Below the pieces are notes generated by a model. That model was not told where the DNA came from, did no database searches, and worked only from the letters and a program-made list of their open reading frames with translations. From assembly GCA_937927945.1 (NCBI GenBank), contig CALEYW010000046.1, forward strand, positions 148,962 through 212,961: a stretch of 64,000 bases of DNA, read 5' to 3'. Both the position numbers and the translations under genes were made by a program. Origin of the DNA: an uncultured candidate division WPS-2 bacterium. Its GTDB lineage: Bacteria > Vulcanimicrobiota > Vulcanimicrobiia > Vulcanimicrobiales > Vulcanimicrobiaceae. Positions 52,284 through 60,627 of the stretch are shown piece by piece (the first letter of the stretch is position 1; each line of letters begins with the position of its first letter).

Positions 52284-53564
52284 CTACGGTGATACGTACA
52301 AATCGCGGCGAGTAGGCGGAATGTCGCTGCTCCCGTCACCGCGCGGTTTTCCGAGCAGCGTCTGCATCAGCCCCATCCGGCCGAGCGCAAAGCTGCGCGC
52401 GCTCGCGGTCATGTACATGCGCCAAACCCGCTCCGTCCGCGCGTCCGACGCCTCGGTTGCCGCACGCTGTTCGGCGGTGAGGTTCGCGACCCAGGCGCGC
52501 AGCGTGCGCGCGTAGTGCTCGCGCAAGTTCTCGACGTCGCGCACTTCGAAGCCGGCCGCTTCGGCGTCGCGCACGGTCGTATCGATCGCAACCAGATCGC
52601 CGTCGGGAAAAACGTAGCGCCCGATGAAATCGCTCGCGGCGCGATAGCCTTTGCCGTCGCGCGTCTGCGACACGATCCCGTGGTTGAGGAACAGGCCGCC
52701 GTCGCGCAGCGCCCGGTGCGCGCACGCGAAATATTCCGCCAAGCGCTCGCGGCCGACGTGTTCGACCATGCCGATCGAGGCGATCGCGTCGTATTGGAGA
52801 TCCCCCAGATCGCGATAGTCGCGCAACTCGACACGCGCGCGATCCTGCAGCCCGGCCCCCTCGATGCGGCGGACGGCTTCTTCATACTGCCGGCGCGAGA
52901 GCGTGATGCCGTGCGCGTACGCACCGCGCTCGGCGGCGCGGATCACGAGCGCCCCCCAACCGCAGCCGATGTCGAGGAACGACTGACCCGCACGCAGGCG
53001 CACCTTGTCGAGCACGTAGTCGAGCTTCGCTCGCTGCGCATCGTCCAACGTCGCGACGCCTTCGTCCCAGTACGCGCACGAATACACGAGATCGCGGCCC
53101 AAGAAGGTGCGATAGAACGCCACCGCTTGATCGTAGTGAAAGCCGATCGCGGCCGCGTCGCGAGCCTTGGTGTGGCGACGGCCGCGCAGTCGCGCCATGC
53201 CCGCTTCGGCCACGCGCGGCGGCGCCGGCAGCCGTGCCAGGTGCGCCAGGACCTTGAGGAGCGCGACCTTCGAGAGTCGCGTGATCGAGCGTTCGAGCGA
53301 GTCGATCGCCGTTTCCAAATTGCCGACCACGTCGAGCCAGCCCTCGGCGAACGCTTTGCCGGGGTTGACGTCGAACGGCGGCGTGAGCGCCGCTCGCAGT
53401 GCGAACGGCGCGTTCACCTGGAAGACGAATCCCGGTGACTCCGGCGGGATCTCCGTCCCGTCCCACAACCGCACCCCGACGTCGCGCCCGAGGCGCTCAC
53501 CGAACAGCTCCCCTAAAACCGCCAGCGATTGTCGCGCCGTACGGTCCGTTCCCAACGTCTCCAT
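52284..53564 (-). CDS. Cyclopropane-fatty-acyl-phospholipid synthase family methyltransferase
   Basis: 426 aa from ATG 53564. Transfers a methyl(ene) group from SAM to unsaturated acyl chains of membrane lipids. N-terminal lipid-binding domain (about 1-130), then YDQAVAFYRTFLGRDLVYSC, the SAM site FLDIGCGWGALVIRAAERG, MVEHVG and the C-terminal block RVWRMYMTASARSFALG. It uses SAM and releases SAH, linking it to the metK-ahcY genes 2.3 kb away. Confidence 0.93.
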   Translation of the reverse strand: METLGTDRTARQSLAVLGELFGERLGRDVGVRLWDGTEIPPESPGFVFQVNAPFALRAALTPPFDVNPGKAFAEGWLDVVGNLETAIDSLERSITRLSKVALLKVLAHLARLPAPPRVAEAGMARLRGRRHTKARDAAAIGFHYDQAVAFYRTFLGRDLVYSCAYWDEGVATLDDAQRAKLDYVLDKVRLRAGQSFLDIGCGWGALVIRAAERGAYAHGITLSRRQYEEAVRRIEGAGLQDRARVELRDYRDLGDLQYDAIASIGMVEHVGRERLAEYFACAHRALRDGGLFLNHGIVSQTRDGKGYRAASDFIGRYVFPDGDLVAIDTTVRDAEAAGFEVRDVENLREHYARTLRAWVANLTAEQRAATEASDARTERVWRMYMTASARSFALGRMGLMQTLLGKPRGDGSSDIPPTRRDLYVSP

Positions 53565-53642
53565 GATGAGGATTCCATCGTACCAAATGTCGGACCCTGT
53601 GTCCGTACGGTACAACACGGGGTCTGACGGCGTTCGGGTGAA

Positions 53643-54809
53643 GTGCGCACGGTGAGCGCCGACTTCTCCCTCGCCGAAGCCCGCCGCATCGCGCTCGCCG
53701 CCCAAGGATTCACCGACCCGGCGCCGGCCGGCGCGGTGGATCGCCGCCTCCTGAAGCGCGTGTTCGGGCGGGTGGGGCTGATCCAGATCGACAGCGTCAA
53801 CGTGCTGGTGCGCTCGCACTACCTGCCGCTGTTCTCACGCTTGGGCACCTACGCCGCGGGCTTGCTCGAGGACGCGGCGTACGGCCCCAAACGAACACTC
53901 TTCGAATACTGGGGACACGAGGCATCGCTGCTGCCGCTCGAGCTGCAGCCGCTGCTGCGCTGGCGGATGGCGCGCGCCCGCGCGGGGCTCGGCACGTGGG
54001 GACAAGTCGCGCGTGCCGTCGCGGAACAGCCCGACCTCCTGCAGCGCGTGCGCGGCGAAATCGCCGCGCGCGGACCGCTCGCCGCCAGCTCCTTCGACGG
54101 GGCGCGCGGGACCGGTTCGTGGTGGGGCTGGAGCGACGTGAAGACCGCGCTCGAGGCGCTGTTCTGGTGCGGCGAGATCACGACCGCGTCGCGCAAGGGA
54201 TTCGAGCGCGTGTACGATCTGCCGGAACGGGTCCTGCCGGCGGCGATTCTCGCGGCCCCGACACCGAGCGAGGAGGACGCGCAGCGCGAGCTGGTGCGCA
54301 TCGCCGCGCGGTCGCTCGGCATCGCCGCGGAACGCGACCTGCGCGATTACTTCCGGCTCGACCTCGCCGACGCGCGCGCCCGCATCGCGGACCTCGTCGA
54401 GGCGGGCGAATTGACCCGCGTCAGCGTCGAGGGCGTCCGCGGCGATCGATACCTCGCGACCGGAGCGAAGATCCCGCGCCGCGTCGACGCCCGCGCGCTG
54501 CTCTCACCGTTCGACTCGCTGATCTGGGAACGCGCACGCACCCGCGAACTGTTCGGCTTCGACTTCCGGCTCGAGATCTACACCCCCGCGCACAAGCGGG
54601 TGCACGGATACTACGTGCTCCCTTTTCTCCTCGGCGACCGCCTCGTCGCGCGCGTCGACCTCAAACACGACCGCCAAGCCGGCATCCTTCGAGTCCACGC
54701 AACCCACATCGAACCCCACCTCAAACGCACCGCCATCATGCCCGACCTGCGCGAAGAGCTCCAAGCCATGGCAACCTGGCTCGGCGCCGACTCCCTAGCG
54801 ATCCGCTAA
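53643..54809 (+). CDS. YcaQ/AlkX-type crosslink-repair DNA glycosylase (HTH_42)
   Basis: 388 aa. N-terminal winged-helix protein removing alkylated or crosslinked bases. The catalytic motif is QID (48-50) in GRVGLIQIDSVNVLVRSHYL. Established work separates AlkX/YcaQ (QxD) from AlkZ (QxQ), so this is the AlkX type. Further blocks are TLFEYWGHEASLLP and LLSPFDSLIWERARTRELFG. GTG 53652 is an alternative start. It is divergent from the cyclopropane synthase gene. Confidence 0.9.
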   Translation: MRTVSADFSLAEARRIALAAQGFTDPAPAGAVDRRLLKRVFGRVGLIQIDSVNVLVRSHYLPLFSRLGTYAAGLLEDAAYGPKRTLFEYWGHEASLLPLELQPLLRWRMARARAGLGTWGQVARAVAEQPDLLQRVRGEIAARGPLAASSFDGARGTGSWWGWSDVKTALEALFWCGEITTASRKGFERVYDLPERVLPAAILAAPTPSEEDAQRELVRIAARSLGIAAERDLRDYFRLDLADARARIADLVEAGELTRVSVEGVRGDRYLATGAKIPRRVDARALLSPFDSLIWERARTRELFGFDFRLEIYTPAHKRVHGYYVLPFLLGDRLVARVDLKHDRQAGILRVHATHIEPHLKRTAIMPDLREELQAMATWLGADSLAIR

Positions 54810-54859
54810 CACCGATCCGCACGCGCGGAGCACGGATCGGGGTGGCAGAAGGACCGGTG

Positions 54860-55021
54860 GCAGAAAGCAGAACGGTGATGGACCGAGCACAGCGTACTCG
54901 AGCCATCACCGTCAGGTTGTTGCGAGGTCGGACCGGGGGCCCCACGCCTAGGCGTGGGGGGCGCGCAGCCTAGGGCGGAGCGCCTTTAAACCGCAGCGCC
55001 TTTAAACTAGCGCCTTTAAAC
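54860..55021 (+). repeat. Structured repeat, copy 1, with three 12-bp direct repeats
   Basis: Hairpin ACGGTGATGG/CCATCACCGT (54873-54913 region), then the perfect 20-bp palindrome CCCCACGCCTAGGCGTGGGG (54940-54959), then an arm GGCGC...GCGCC (54960-54984) with the conserved text GCGCAGCC and GGGCGGAGCGCC. It ends with three copies of GCGCCTTTAAAC at 54980, 54996 and 55010. The segment from 54936 to 54991 is shared, in inverted orientation, with 58345-58400. Confidence 0.75.
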
Positions 55022-55024
55022 TGG

Positions 55025-55699
55025 CTAGTGATAAGGCGTCGGGTACGGCGTCGGCGCGCCCGGCTGACCATTGTTGTAATACCCGCCGTTGTTGTAGTTC
55101 GGGTTGCCGGGTTGGCGGCGCGAGAGCACCGTGGCTGGGGCGGTCGTCTTCATCGCGACCGTCGTGCCCTGGCCGACCGTGACGTTCTGGCCCGAGCTCG
55201 CCGCAACGACAGCGCCGCCGATGGCGCCCACGGCACCGCCGATATCCGTGCCGATGTGCTTGCCGATGTAGTTGCCGAGGATCTGGCCGACCACACCGCC
55301 GACGATCGCCTTCGTGGTCGTGTTGGAGCGGTTCCCCTGCGCGTCGAGCGAGAGAACCTGACCCTGCAGCGACGCCGTCGTGCCGTCGGTCATCGTCAGA
55401 CGGTCGAACGCCAGGGTGACCGCACCCTTGTGCATGCCGCCGGCGCGCCCGACGGTCGCGACGTGGCCGTAGACTTTGGCGCCGGCGTAGCGCTGGTCGT
55501 CGCTGGGATACGGTGCGATGACGTCGAGGACGAACGGATCACCGACCTGCGCGTTCTTGCTGGAGATCGACTGCTCGAGCGTCCCGGTGACGACCGATTG
55601 CGACGGCAACAGCGTGTCACCGTTGTACTGCGCGGATGCAGCGAGCGGGAGGGCGGTGAGCGCCGCGACGGCGAGCGCCTGAAGGGCTTTACGGAACAT
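55025..55699 (-). CDS. Secreted glycine-zipper protein
   Basis: 224 aa, signal peptide (about 1-23, cut after ASA). A beta-rich N-terminal half (VVTGTLEQSISSKNAQVGDP) is followed by a glycine-zipper hydrophobic stretch near 130-170 (GQILGNYIGKHIGTDIGG) and a Pro/Asn/Tyr-rich tail. Glycine zippers insert in or associate with membranes; function unknown. Confidence 0.75.
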   Translation of the reverse strand: MFRKALQALAVAALTALPLAASAQYNGDTLLPSQSVVTGTLEQSISSKNAQVGDPFVLDVIAPYPSDDQRYAGAKVYGHVATVGRAGGMHKGAVTLAFDRLTMTDGTTASLQGQVLSLDAQGNRSNTTTKAIVGGVVGQILGNYIGKHIGTDIGGAVGAIGGAVVAASSGQNVTVGQGTTVAMKTTAPATVLSRRQPGNPNYNNGGYYNNGQPGAPTPYPTPYH

Positions 55700-55766
55700 C
55701 GAATACCTCGTTGGGGGAGTCGGCCGTATAACGCACGAGCCACGGAGAGCGTTCCTTCCGCAACGC

Positions 55767-55796
55767 GAAGAGGCGCCGAGTGATCGGCGCCTCTTC
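55767..55796 (-). terminator. Hairpin after metK
   Basis: 13-bp perfect stem GAAGAGGCGCCGA/TCGGCGCCTCTTC with loop GTGA, 28 bases beyond the metK stop. There is no T-run; probably the end of the ahcY-metK transcript. Confidence 0.6.
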
Positions 55797-55824
55797 CTCG
55801 CGGGCGAGGGGTCGGCTGCGGCGG

Positions 55825-57054
55825 CTAGGCCGTCAGCGGGGCGAGCTCGCGGTCGATCTCACCGCGCAACCCGGAGGCGGCGCGCAGCGCTTCCGCGCGG
55901 TCGAGCACTTCCCACGGCAGATCCAGCTCCGGCCGCCCGAAGTGGCCGTACGACGCCGTCTGCTTGTAGATCGGGCGACGCAGGTTGAGATTGTGGATGA
56001 TCGCCGCCGGACGCAGGTCGAAGTGCGCCTTGATCAGCTCGGCGATCTTCTCTTCGGGGATCGCATTGGTGCCGAAGGTTTCGACCAGCACGCTCACGGG
56101 GTGCGCGACGCCGATCGCGTACGCGACTTGGATCTCGCAACGCTCCGCGAGGCCCGCCGCGACGACGTTCTTGGCAACGTAGCGCGCCGCGTACGCGGCC
56201 GAACGGTCGACCTTGGTCGGGTCTTTGCCGGAGAACGCGCCGCCGCCGTGACGGGCCATCCCGCCGTACGTATCGGCGATGATCTTGCGGCCGGTGAGCC
56301 CGGCGTCGCCCTTCGGGCCGCCGATGACGAAGCGGCCCGTCGGGTTCACGAAGACCTTGAGGTGCGCGTCGCGCAGTCCCTTGGGGATCACCTGATCGAT
56401 GATCGCCTCGGTCACTTCACGACGGATGACGTCGAGCGGGATGTCCGGGTCGTGCTGGGTCGAGATGACGACGGTATCGACGCGCACCGGCTTGTGGCCG
56501 TCATATTCGACCGTCACCTGCGACTTGCCGTCGGGGCGCAGGTACTTGATGCTGCCGTTCTTGCGCGCCGCGGCAAGCAATCGCGTGAGATCGTGCGCCA
56601 AGGTGATCGGCAGCGGCATGAGTGACGTGGTCTCGCGGCAGGCGAAACCGAACATCATCCCTTGATCGCCGGCGCCCGTCAGGGCGAACGGGTCGTGGTC
56701 GCCGGTCGCCTTGACCTCGTACGAGTTGTCGACGCCCATCGCAATGTCCGGCGACTGTTCGTCGACCGAGACGCTGACGCCGCACGTTTCGTAGTCGAAG
56801 CCGACGTCGGACCGATCGTAACCGACCTCCTTGATCGTGTCGCGCACGATTTTGGGGATGTCGACGTACGTCTTGGTCGTGATCTCACCGGCGATGTGGA
56901 TCTGGCCGGTGATCGCAAACGTCTCGCACGCGACGCGACCCTGCGGATCGTCCTTGAGGATCGCGTCGAGGACGGCGTCGGAGATCTGGTCGGCGAGCTT
57001 GTCGGGATGCCCCTCGGTCACCGACTCCGAGGTGAAGAGACGCTGGTACGCCAT
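55825..57054 (-). CDS. metK: S-adenosylmethionine synthetase
   Basis: 409 aa; makes SAM from methionine and ATP. Motifs: ESVTEGHPDKLADQISDAVL at the N-terminus, GAGDQGMMFG, and the P-loop-like GGGAFSGKDPTKVDRSAAYA. Full length. Starts one base after the ahcY stop, so the two are one transcription unit. Confidence 0.97.
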   Translation of the reverse strand: MAYQRLFTSESVTEGHPDKLADQISDAVLDAILKDDPQGRVACETFAITGQIHIAGEITTKTYVDIPKIVRDTIKEVGYDRSDVGFDYETCGVSVSVDEQSPDIAMGVDNSYEVKATGDHDPFALTGAGDQGMMFGFACRETTSLMPLPITLAHDLTRLLAAARKNGSIKYLRPDGKSQVTVEYDGHKPVRVDTVVISTQHDPDIPLDVIRREVTEAIIDQVIPKGLRDAHLKVFVNPTGRFVIGGPKGDAGLTGRKIIADTYGGMARHGGGAFSGKDPTKVDRSAAYAARYVAKNVVAAGLAERCEIQVAYAIGVAHPVSVLVETFGTNAIPEEKIAELIKAHFDLRPAAIIHNLNLRRPIYKQTASYGHFGRPELDLPWEVLDRAEALRAASGLRGEIDRELAPLTA

Positions 57055-57055
57055 G

Positions 57056-58330
57056 CTAGGTTCCCTCGCTCCAAGACGCCATGTACTTCACTTGCTCGGG
57101 CGTCGGGGTGTCGATATCGATGCCGAAGGCCGCGAGTTTCAACTGCGCGACTTCCTCGTCGATGTGGTCGGGAACGGAGTAGACCTTCTTCTCGAGGGTC
57201 TTGTAGTTCTGCGCCAAATACGCCGCCGCCATCGCCTGGTTCGCGAACGACATGTCCATGACCGACGCCGGATGGCCTTCGCCGGCCGCGAGGTTGATCA
57301 GGCGCCCTTGACCCAGCACGCGCACCGTGCGGCCGTTGGTGAGCGCGTACGCTTCGACGAACTCGCGCGGCACGATCTTGCCGGTCGAGAGTGCGGCGAG
57401 CGCGTCGAGATCGAGCTCGTCGTTGAAGTGGCCGGAGTTGCAGACGATCGCACCGTCGCGCATCACTTCGAAGTGCTCCTTGCGGATCACGTGGAAGTTG
57501 CCGGTCACGGTGATGAAGATGTGGCCGAGCTTCGCGGCTTCCGCCATCGGCATCACTTCGAAGCCGTCCATCTTCGCTTCGAGCGCCTTGCGGGCGTCGA
57601 TTTCGGTGACGACGACGTGGGCGCCCAAGCCCTTGGCGCGCGACGCGACGCCGCGGCCGCACCAGCCGTAGCCGACGACCACGACCGTCGACCCGGCGAT
57701 CAGCGCGTTCGTCGCGCGGATCACGCCGTCGAGCGTCGACTGGCCCGTGCCGTAACGGTTGTCGAACATGTGCTTCGTCAGCGCATCGTTGACGGCGATG
57801 ACGGGATACGGCAGCACGCCGTCCTTCTCCATCGCGTGCAGGCGGATGACGCCCGTCGTGGTCTCTTCGCAGCCGCCGATCATCTCTTTGAGCAGCGCGT
57901 TGTGCTTGGTGTAGATCGTCGTGACGAGATCGCACCCGTCGTCCATCGACATGTGCGGCTTCGACGCGATGACCGCTTCGATGTGGCTGTAGTACGTCGA
58001 CTCTTCTTCGCCCTTGATGGCGTAGGTCGGGATGTCGTAGTGCACGGCCAGCGCGGCCGCGACGTCGTCCTGCGTCGAGAGCGGGTTCGACGCGCAGAGC
58101 GAGATGTCGGCGCCCCCCGCCTGCAGGGCGAGCATGAGGTTCGCGGTTTCCGTCGTGACGTGCAAGCACGCGCCGATGCGGACGCCGGCGAGCGGCTTCG
58201 TCTTCGCGAAGCGGTCGCGGATCTGAGCGAGGACGGGCATGAACGACGCCGCCCACTCGATGCGGGATTTGCCAGCGTCGGCCAGTGCGAGGTCGCGCAC
58301 GTCCCCGCGGGCCTTTTCGAGAGTCTGCAA
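57056..58330 (-). CDS. ahcY: Adenosylhomocysteinase
   Basis: 424 aa; splits SAH to adenosine and homocysteine, relieving product inhibition of methyltransferases. HVTTETANLMLALQAGGAD, the substrate loop NDALTKHMFDNRYGTGQS and the NAD site VVVVGYGWCGRGVA are intact. The best start is TTG 58330 (GGAG nine bases upstream); GTG 58300 is an alternative. An upstream open frame through the structured leader is not coding. Confidence 0.95.
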   Translation of the reverse strand: MQTLEKARGDVRDLALADAGKSRIEWAASFMPVLAQIRDRFAKTKPLAGVRIGACLHVTTETANLMLALQAGGADISLCASNPLSTQDDVAAALAVHYDIPTYAIKGEEESTYYSHIEAVIASKPHMSMDDGCDLVTTIYTKHNALLKEMIGGCEETTTGVIRLHAMEKDGVLPYPVIAVNDALTKHMFDNRYGTGQSTLDGVIRATNALIAGSTVVVVGYGWCGRGVASRAKGLGAHVVVTEIDARKALEAKMDGFEVMPMAEAAKLGHIFITVTGNFHVIRKEHFEVMRDGAIVCNSGHFNDELDLDALAALSTGKIVPREFVEAYALTNGRTVRVLGQGRLINLAAGEGHPASVMDMSFANQAMAAAYLAQNYKTLEKKVYSVPDHIDEEVAQLKLAAFGIDIDTPTPEQVKYMASWSEGT

Positions 58331-58344
58331 GATGTTGGTCTCCA

Positions 58345-58400
58345 GTTTTAAGGCGCTCCGCCCCTGGCTGCGCGCCCCCCACGCTTTGTGTGGGGCCCCC
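58345..58400 (-). repeat. Structured repeat, copy 2
   Basis: Minus-strand text GCGTGGGGGGCGCGCAGCC, then GGGGCGGAGCGCCTTAAAAC, matches copy 1 (54954-54991) at nearly every position. The preceding GGGGGCCCCAC also matches, while the hairpin loop differs. Confidence 0.75.
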
Positions 58401-58474
58401 AAGGCATGCGGCCCCGTCAACGTTGTGACGGGGCGACATTCCCCGAGGGGGGCCGCTGTGGACGGGGTTGCCTT
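58345..58474 (-). promoter_or_regulatory. Highly structured 5' leader of ahcY-metK
   Basis: Read on the minus strand. AAGGCA (58474-58469) pairs with TGCCTT (58406-58401). Inside it GCGGCC/GGCCGC pair and enclose hairpins CCCC-GA-GGGG-like and CCCCGTCA/TGACGGGG. A CCCCAC/GTGGGG hairpin and a GGCGC/GCGCC arm follow, ending 15 bases before the TTG start. It does not match the SAH riboswitch consensus I know. The gene it precedes makes a SAM-cycle riboswitch worth testing, but part of it is a dispersed repeat. Confidence 0.5.
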
Positions 58475-58591
58475 AAATGCTACAAGCGATTTGTGGTGGC
58501 GACCGTGCTTGTTGAAACCAGCTCTAACGGCGCGACTCGCCCTTCTTCGCCGCGAGGCGTCCGGGGCTCATGCCTGGTAGACCGCTTCCTG

Positions 58592-59194
58592 ATGCGAATC
58601 GATGCGTACCTGGACCGGTTGGCGTCAGCCGACCCGACGCCGGGCGGTGGAAGTGCTGCGACCTTGGTCGGCGCGATGGGCGCGGCGCTCTGCGCGATGG
58701 TGGCGCGAATCACGCTCCAGAGCCCCCGGCACGCCACCGTACACGCAGCGGCGGAGGCGATCGTTGCGGAGGCGGACGCACTGCGCGCGCGGTTCGAAGC
58801 CGCACGGCCGATCGACGAGCAAGCGTACGCCCTCGTCGTTGCGGCCGGCACGCTGCCGAAGCGAACCGATGAAGAGAAACGTGCCCGCGCCGCCGCGATG
58901 CAGGCCGCGCTCGTCGGCGCCGCTGAGGCGCCCCTGGCGGCTGCCGGGCTGGCGGCTGAAGGATGCGCGTCGGCGGAGCGCACCGGAGCGCTGGGCAACG
59001 CGCATCTGGTCAGCGACGTGGAGTGCGCGCTGCACTTCTTCCGCGCCGCCCTCGCGGCGAGCACCGCGAACGTGCGCATCAACCATCGCTTCATCAAAGA
59101 CCCGAGCGTCGTGCGCGCGCAAGACGAGCGCCTCATCGCGATCTTGACCGCAGCGAAGGCAACCCTCGACCGCGCCTTCGCGGCGCTCACCTAG
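58592..59194 (+). CDS. Cyclodeaminase/methenyl-THF cyclohydrolase family protein
   Basis: 200 aa, all-helical FTCD_C domain. It starts RIDAYLDRLASADPTPGGGS (the folate-binding PTPGGGS motif) and contains SVECALHF-like VSDVECALHFFRAA and TANVRINHRF. It acts on 5-formimino- or 5,10-methenyl-tetrahydrofolate; as a stand-alone domain the cyclohydrolase reaction (FchA-like) is as likely as the deaminase. One-carbon chemistry fits the SAM-cycle neighbours. Confidence 0.88.
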   Translation: MRIDAYLDRLASADPTPGGGSAATLVGAMGAALCAMVARITLQSPRHATVHAAAEAIVAEADALRARFEAARPIDEQAYALVVAAGTLPKRTDEEKRARAAAMQAALVGAAEAPLAAAGLAAEGCASAERTGALGNAHLVSDVECALHFFRAALAASTANVRINHRFIKDPSVVRAQDERLIAILTAAKATLDRAFAALT

Positions 59195-59240
59195 AGGAAG
59201 ATCCCCGCGGCACGGCCATCGCGGCCGCAGGGACCTCGCC

Positions 59241-59822
59241 TCAGTTGCGGGCGGGTGTGGGGTCGGTGCCGACCGATCCGTTGCGCTCACCTTTGATCGT
59301 CGGCGTCGCGAGCGTGCCGGACGGCGGTGACGTGTCGCGCTGTTGGAGCATGGAGTAGCCTGCCGCGATTCCGCCGGCGAGTGCCAATGCGGTAAACGCG
59401 GGATGCCGCAGCGTCTTGTCCAGACCGAGCGCGTGGTCGAGCGACGCCTCACCGTATCCGGACGAGGCCAAGGCCAGCGCGCCGGCGGCATAGAGCACGC
59501 CGACTTCGACGCCGCCCTTCGAAGCGTAGAAGCCGTTCTTCCGGTGGACGGTCTCCTGCGCCACGAGCATCCCCGCGATCAGGATCCCAGGACCGATCGG
59601 ACCACCCAGGCCGAGCGCAATCATCGTGCCCGCAGCGAGCTCCGCGTACGACGCGGACGTAGCGAACTTTTCGCCGGGTTTGAAGCCGAGGCTTTCCATG
59701 AAGCCCGCGGCACCTTGCGGCCCCGGACCCTCGAACCAGCCGAAGGCCTTCTGCGCGCCGTGTGAGGCATAGCTCCCTCCGAGGACCAGGCGCGCGACGA
59801 GCAAGCCGAGATCATGAATCAT
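59241..59822 (-). CDS. DoxX family membrane protein
   Basis: 193 aa with four predicted helices. Begins LGLLVARLVLGGSYASHGAQ followed by KAFGWFEGPGPQGAAGF, the DoxX start. Roles in the family include redox and stress functions; unproven here. The C-terminal tail is Thr/Pro-rich and hydrophilic. Confidence 0.88.
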   Translation of the reverse strand: MIHDLGLLVARLVLGGSYASHGAQKAFGWFEGPGPQGAAGFMESLGFKPGEKFATSASYAELAAGTMIALGLGGPIGPGILIAGMLVAQETVHRKNGFYASKGGVEVGVLYAAGALALASSGYGEASLDHALGLDKTLRHPAFTALALAGGIAAGYSMLQQRDTSPPSGTLATPTIKGERNGSVGTDPTPARN

Positions 59823-59831
59823 GGTGACACC

Positions 59832-60071
59832 TTATTCGACGGCGGCCGGATCGTCCGACGCATCTTCGATCACGTTGATCGGACCGGCGCCGTGCAGGAC
59901 CTCGACGACGGGCTCTCCGCCTTCTTTCACGGGATCCGAGACGACGGCGTAGTGCGAGTGCCCGTGACCGTGGCTGTCGTCGAGGTGCAGCGTTCCGGCT
60001 ACGACGCGGCCGTCGGCTAGCGTCACCCGGACGGGCTTGCCAATGTAGGGTTTGACTTCGTCATCGGTCAT
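59832..60071 (-). CDS. Unknown small Sm/SH3-like protein
   Basis: 79 aa from ATG 60071 (AAGGAG nine bases upstream). GKPVRVTLADGRVVAGTLHL suggests a small five-stranded barrel like Sm or SH3. A His-rich loop (DSHGHGHSHY) could bind metal. No family is assigned. It lies nine bases before DoxX and is probably co-transcribed. Confidence 0.65.
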   Translation of the reverse strand: MTDDEVKPYIGKPVRVTLADGRVVAGTLHLDDSHGHGHSHYAVVSDPVKEGGEPVVEVLHGAGPINVIEDASDDPAAVE

Positions 60072-60222
60072 GAGAGCGGGCTCCTTGGACGTGAGTGAAT
60101 GGCAGCGTTGGGTCCGGAACGCATCGTCTTCCCACCGCATCGCAGGCCGTCCTCGTCGAAGCAGACGAGCGCCGTGTCATCCGTCCTAGACTAGCAGGTT
60201 GCTGAAGCCAGGATCTCTCTTC

Positions 60223-60606
60223 CTAACCGGCGCGCATGATGCGACGGAGTTCGTCGCCGATCTCCCTCTGAGTATATCCGCGATGCGTGAGAGACGTGAC
60301 GAACTTGGTGACGGCATCGCGCAGCGTCCGGCCACGTTCCCGCTTGCCGGCGCCGGGAACCCGCTGGACGACGCGCGTGCCGCGTCGCCCGTCGCTCACG
60401 ATCCAGCCCGCATCCTGCAAGTCCGCGTACGCACGCGCCACCGTGTTCGGCGCAACCGCCAAGTCGCCGGCGAGTTGCCGCACGGTCGGCAGCACCGCTT
60501 CCGGCTCCAGCACCCCGCGCTCGATCAGCGCGCGGATCTGCTCGACGATCTGCACGTAGGGCGGCGTCTCCAACGCCGGATCGACGACGACGAACTCGTC
60601 AGCCAC
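60223..60606 (-). CDS. GntR-family regulator, YtrA type
   Basis: 127 aa. N-terminal winged helix (PPYVQIVEQIRALIERGVL, LPTVRQLAGDLAVAPNTVAR) with only a short dimerisation tail, as in the YtrA subfamily, which represses its own transport or membrane operon. GTG start 21 bases after the membrane gene. Likely ligand unknown. Its operator is probably the inverted repeat at 61404. Confidence 0.9.
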   Translation of the reverse strand: MADEFVVVDPALETPPYVQIVEQIRALIERGVLEPEAVLPTVRQLAGDLAVAPNTVARAYADLQDAGWIVSDGRRGTRVVQRVPGAGKRERGRTLRDAVTKFVTSLTHRGYTQREIGDELRRIMRAG

Positions 60607-60627
60607 GACACAGCATCCGCGTCGGCA

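Noticed and set aside
54980..55021. Possible CRISPR array (three GCGCCTTTAAAC units)
   Set aside because: Units are 12 bases with 2-4-base gaps, far too short for repeats and spacers, and no cas gene is present.
58331..58420. N-terminal extension of AhcY through the leader
   Set aside because: The added residues are encoded by the dispersed structured repeat and precede a better-placed TTG with GGAG.
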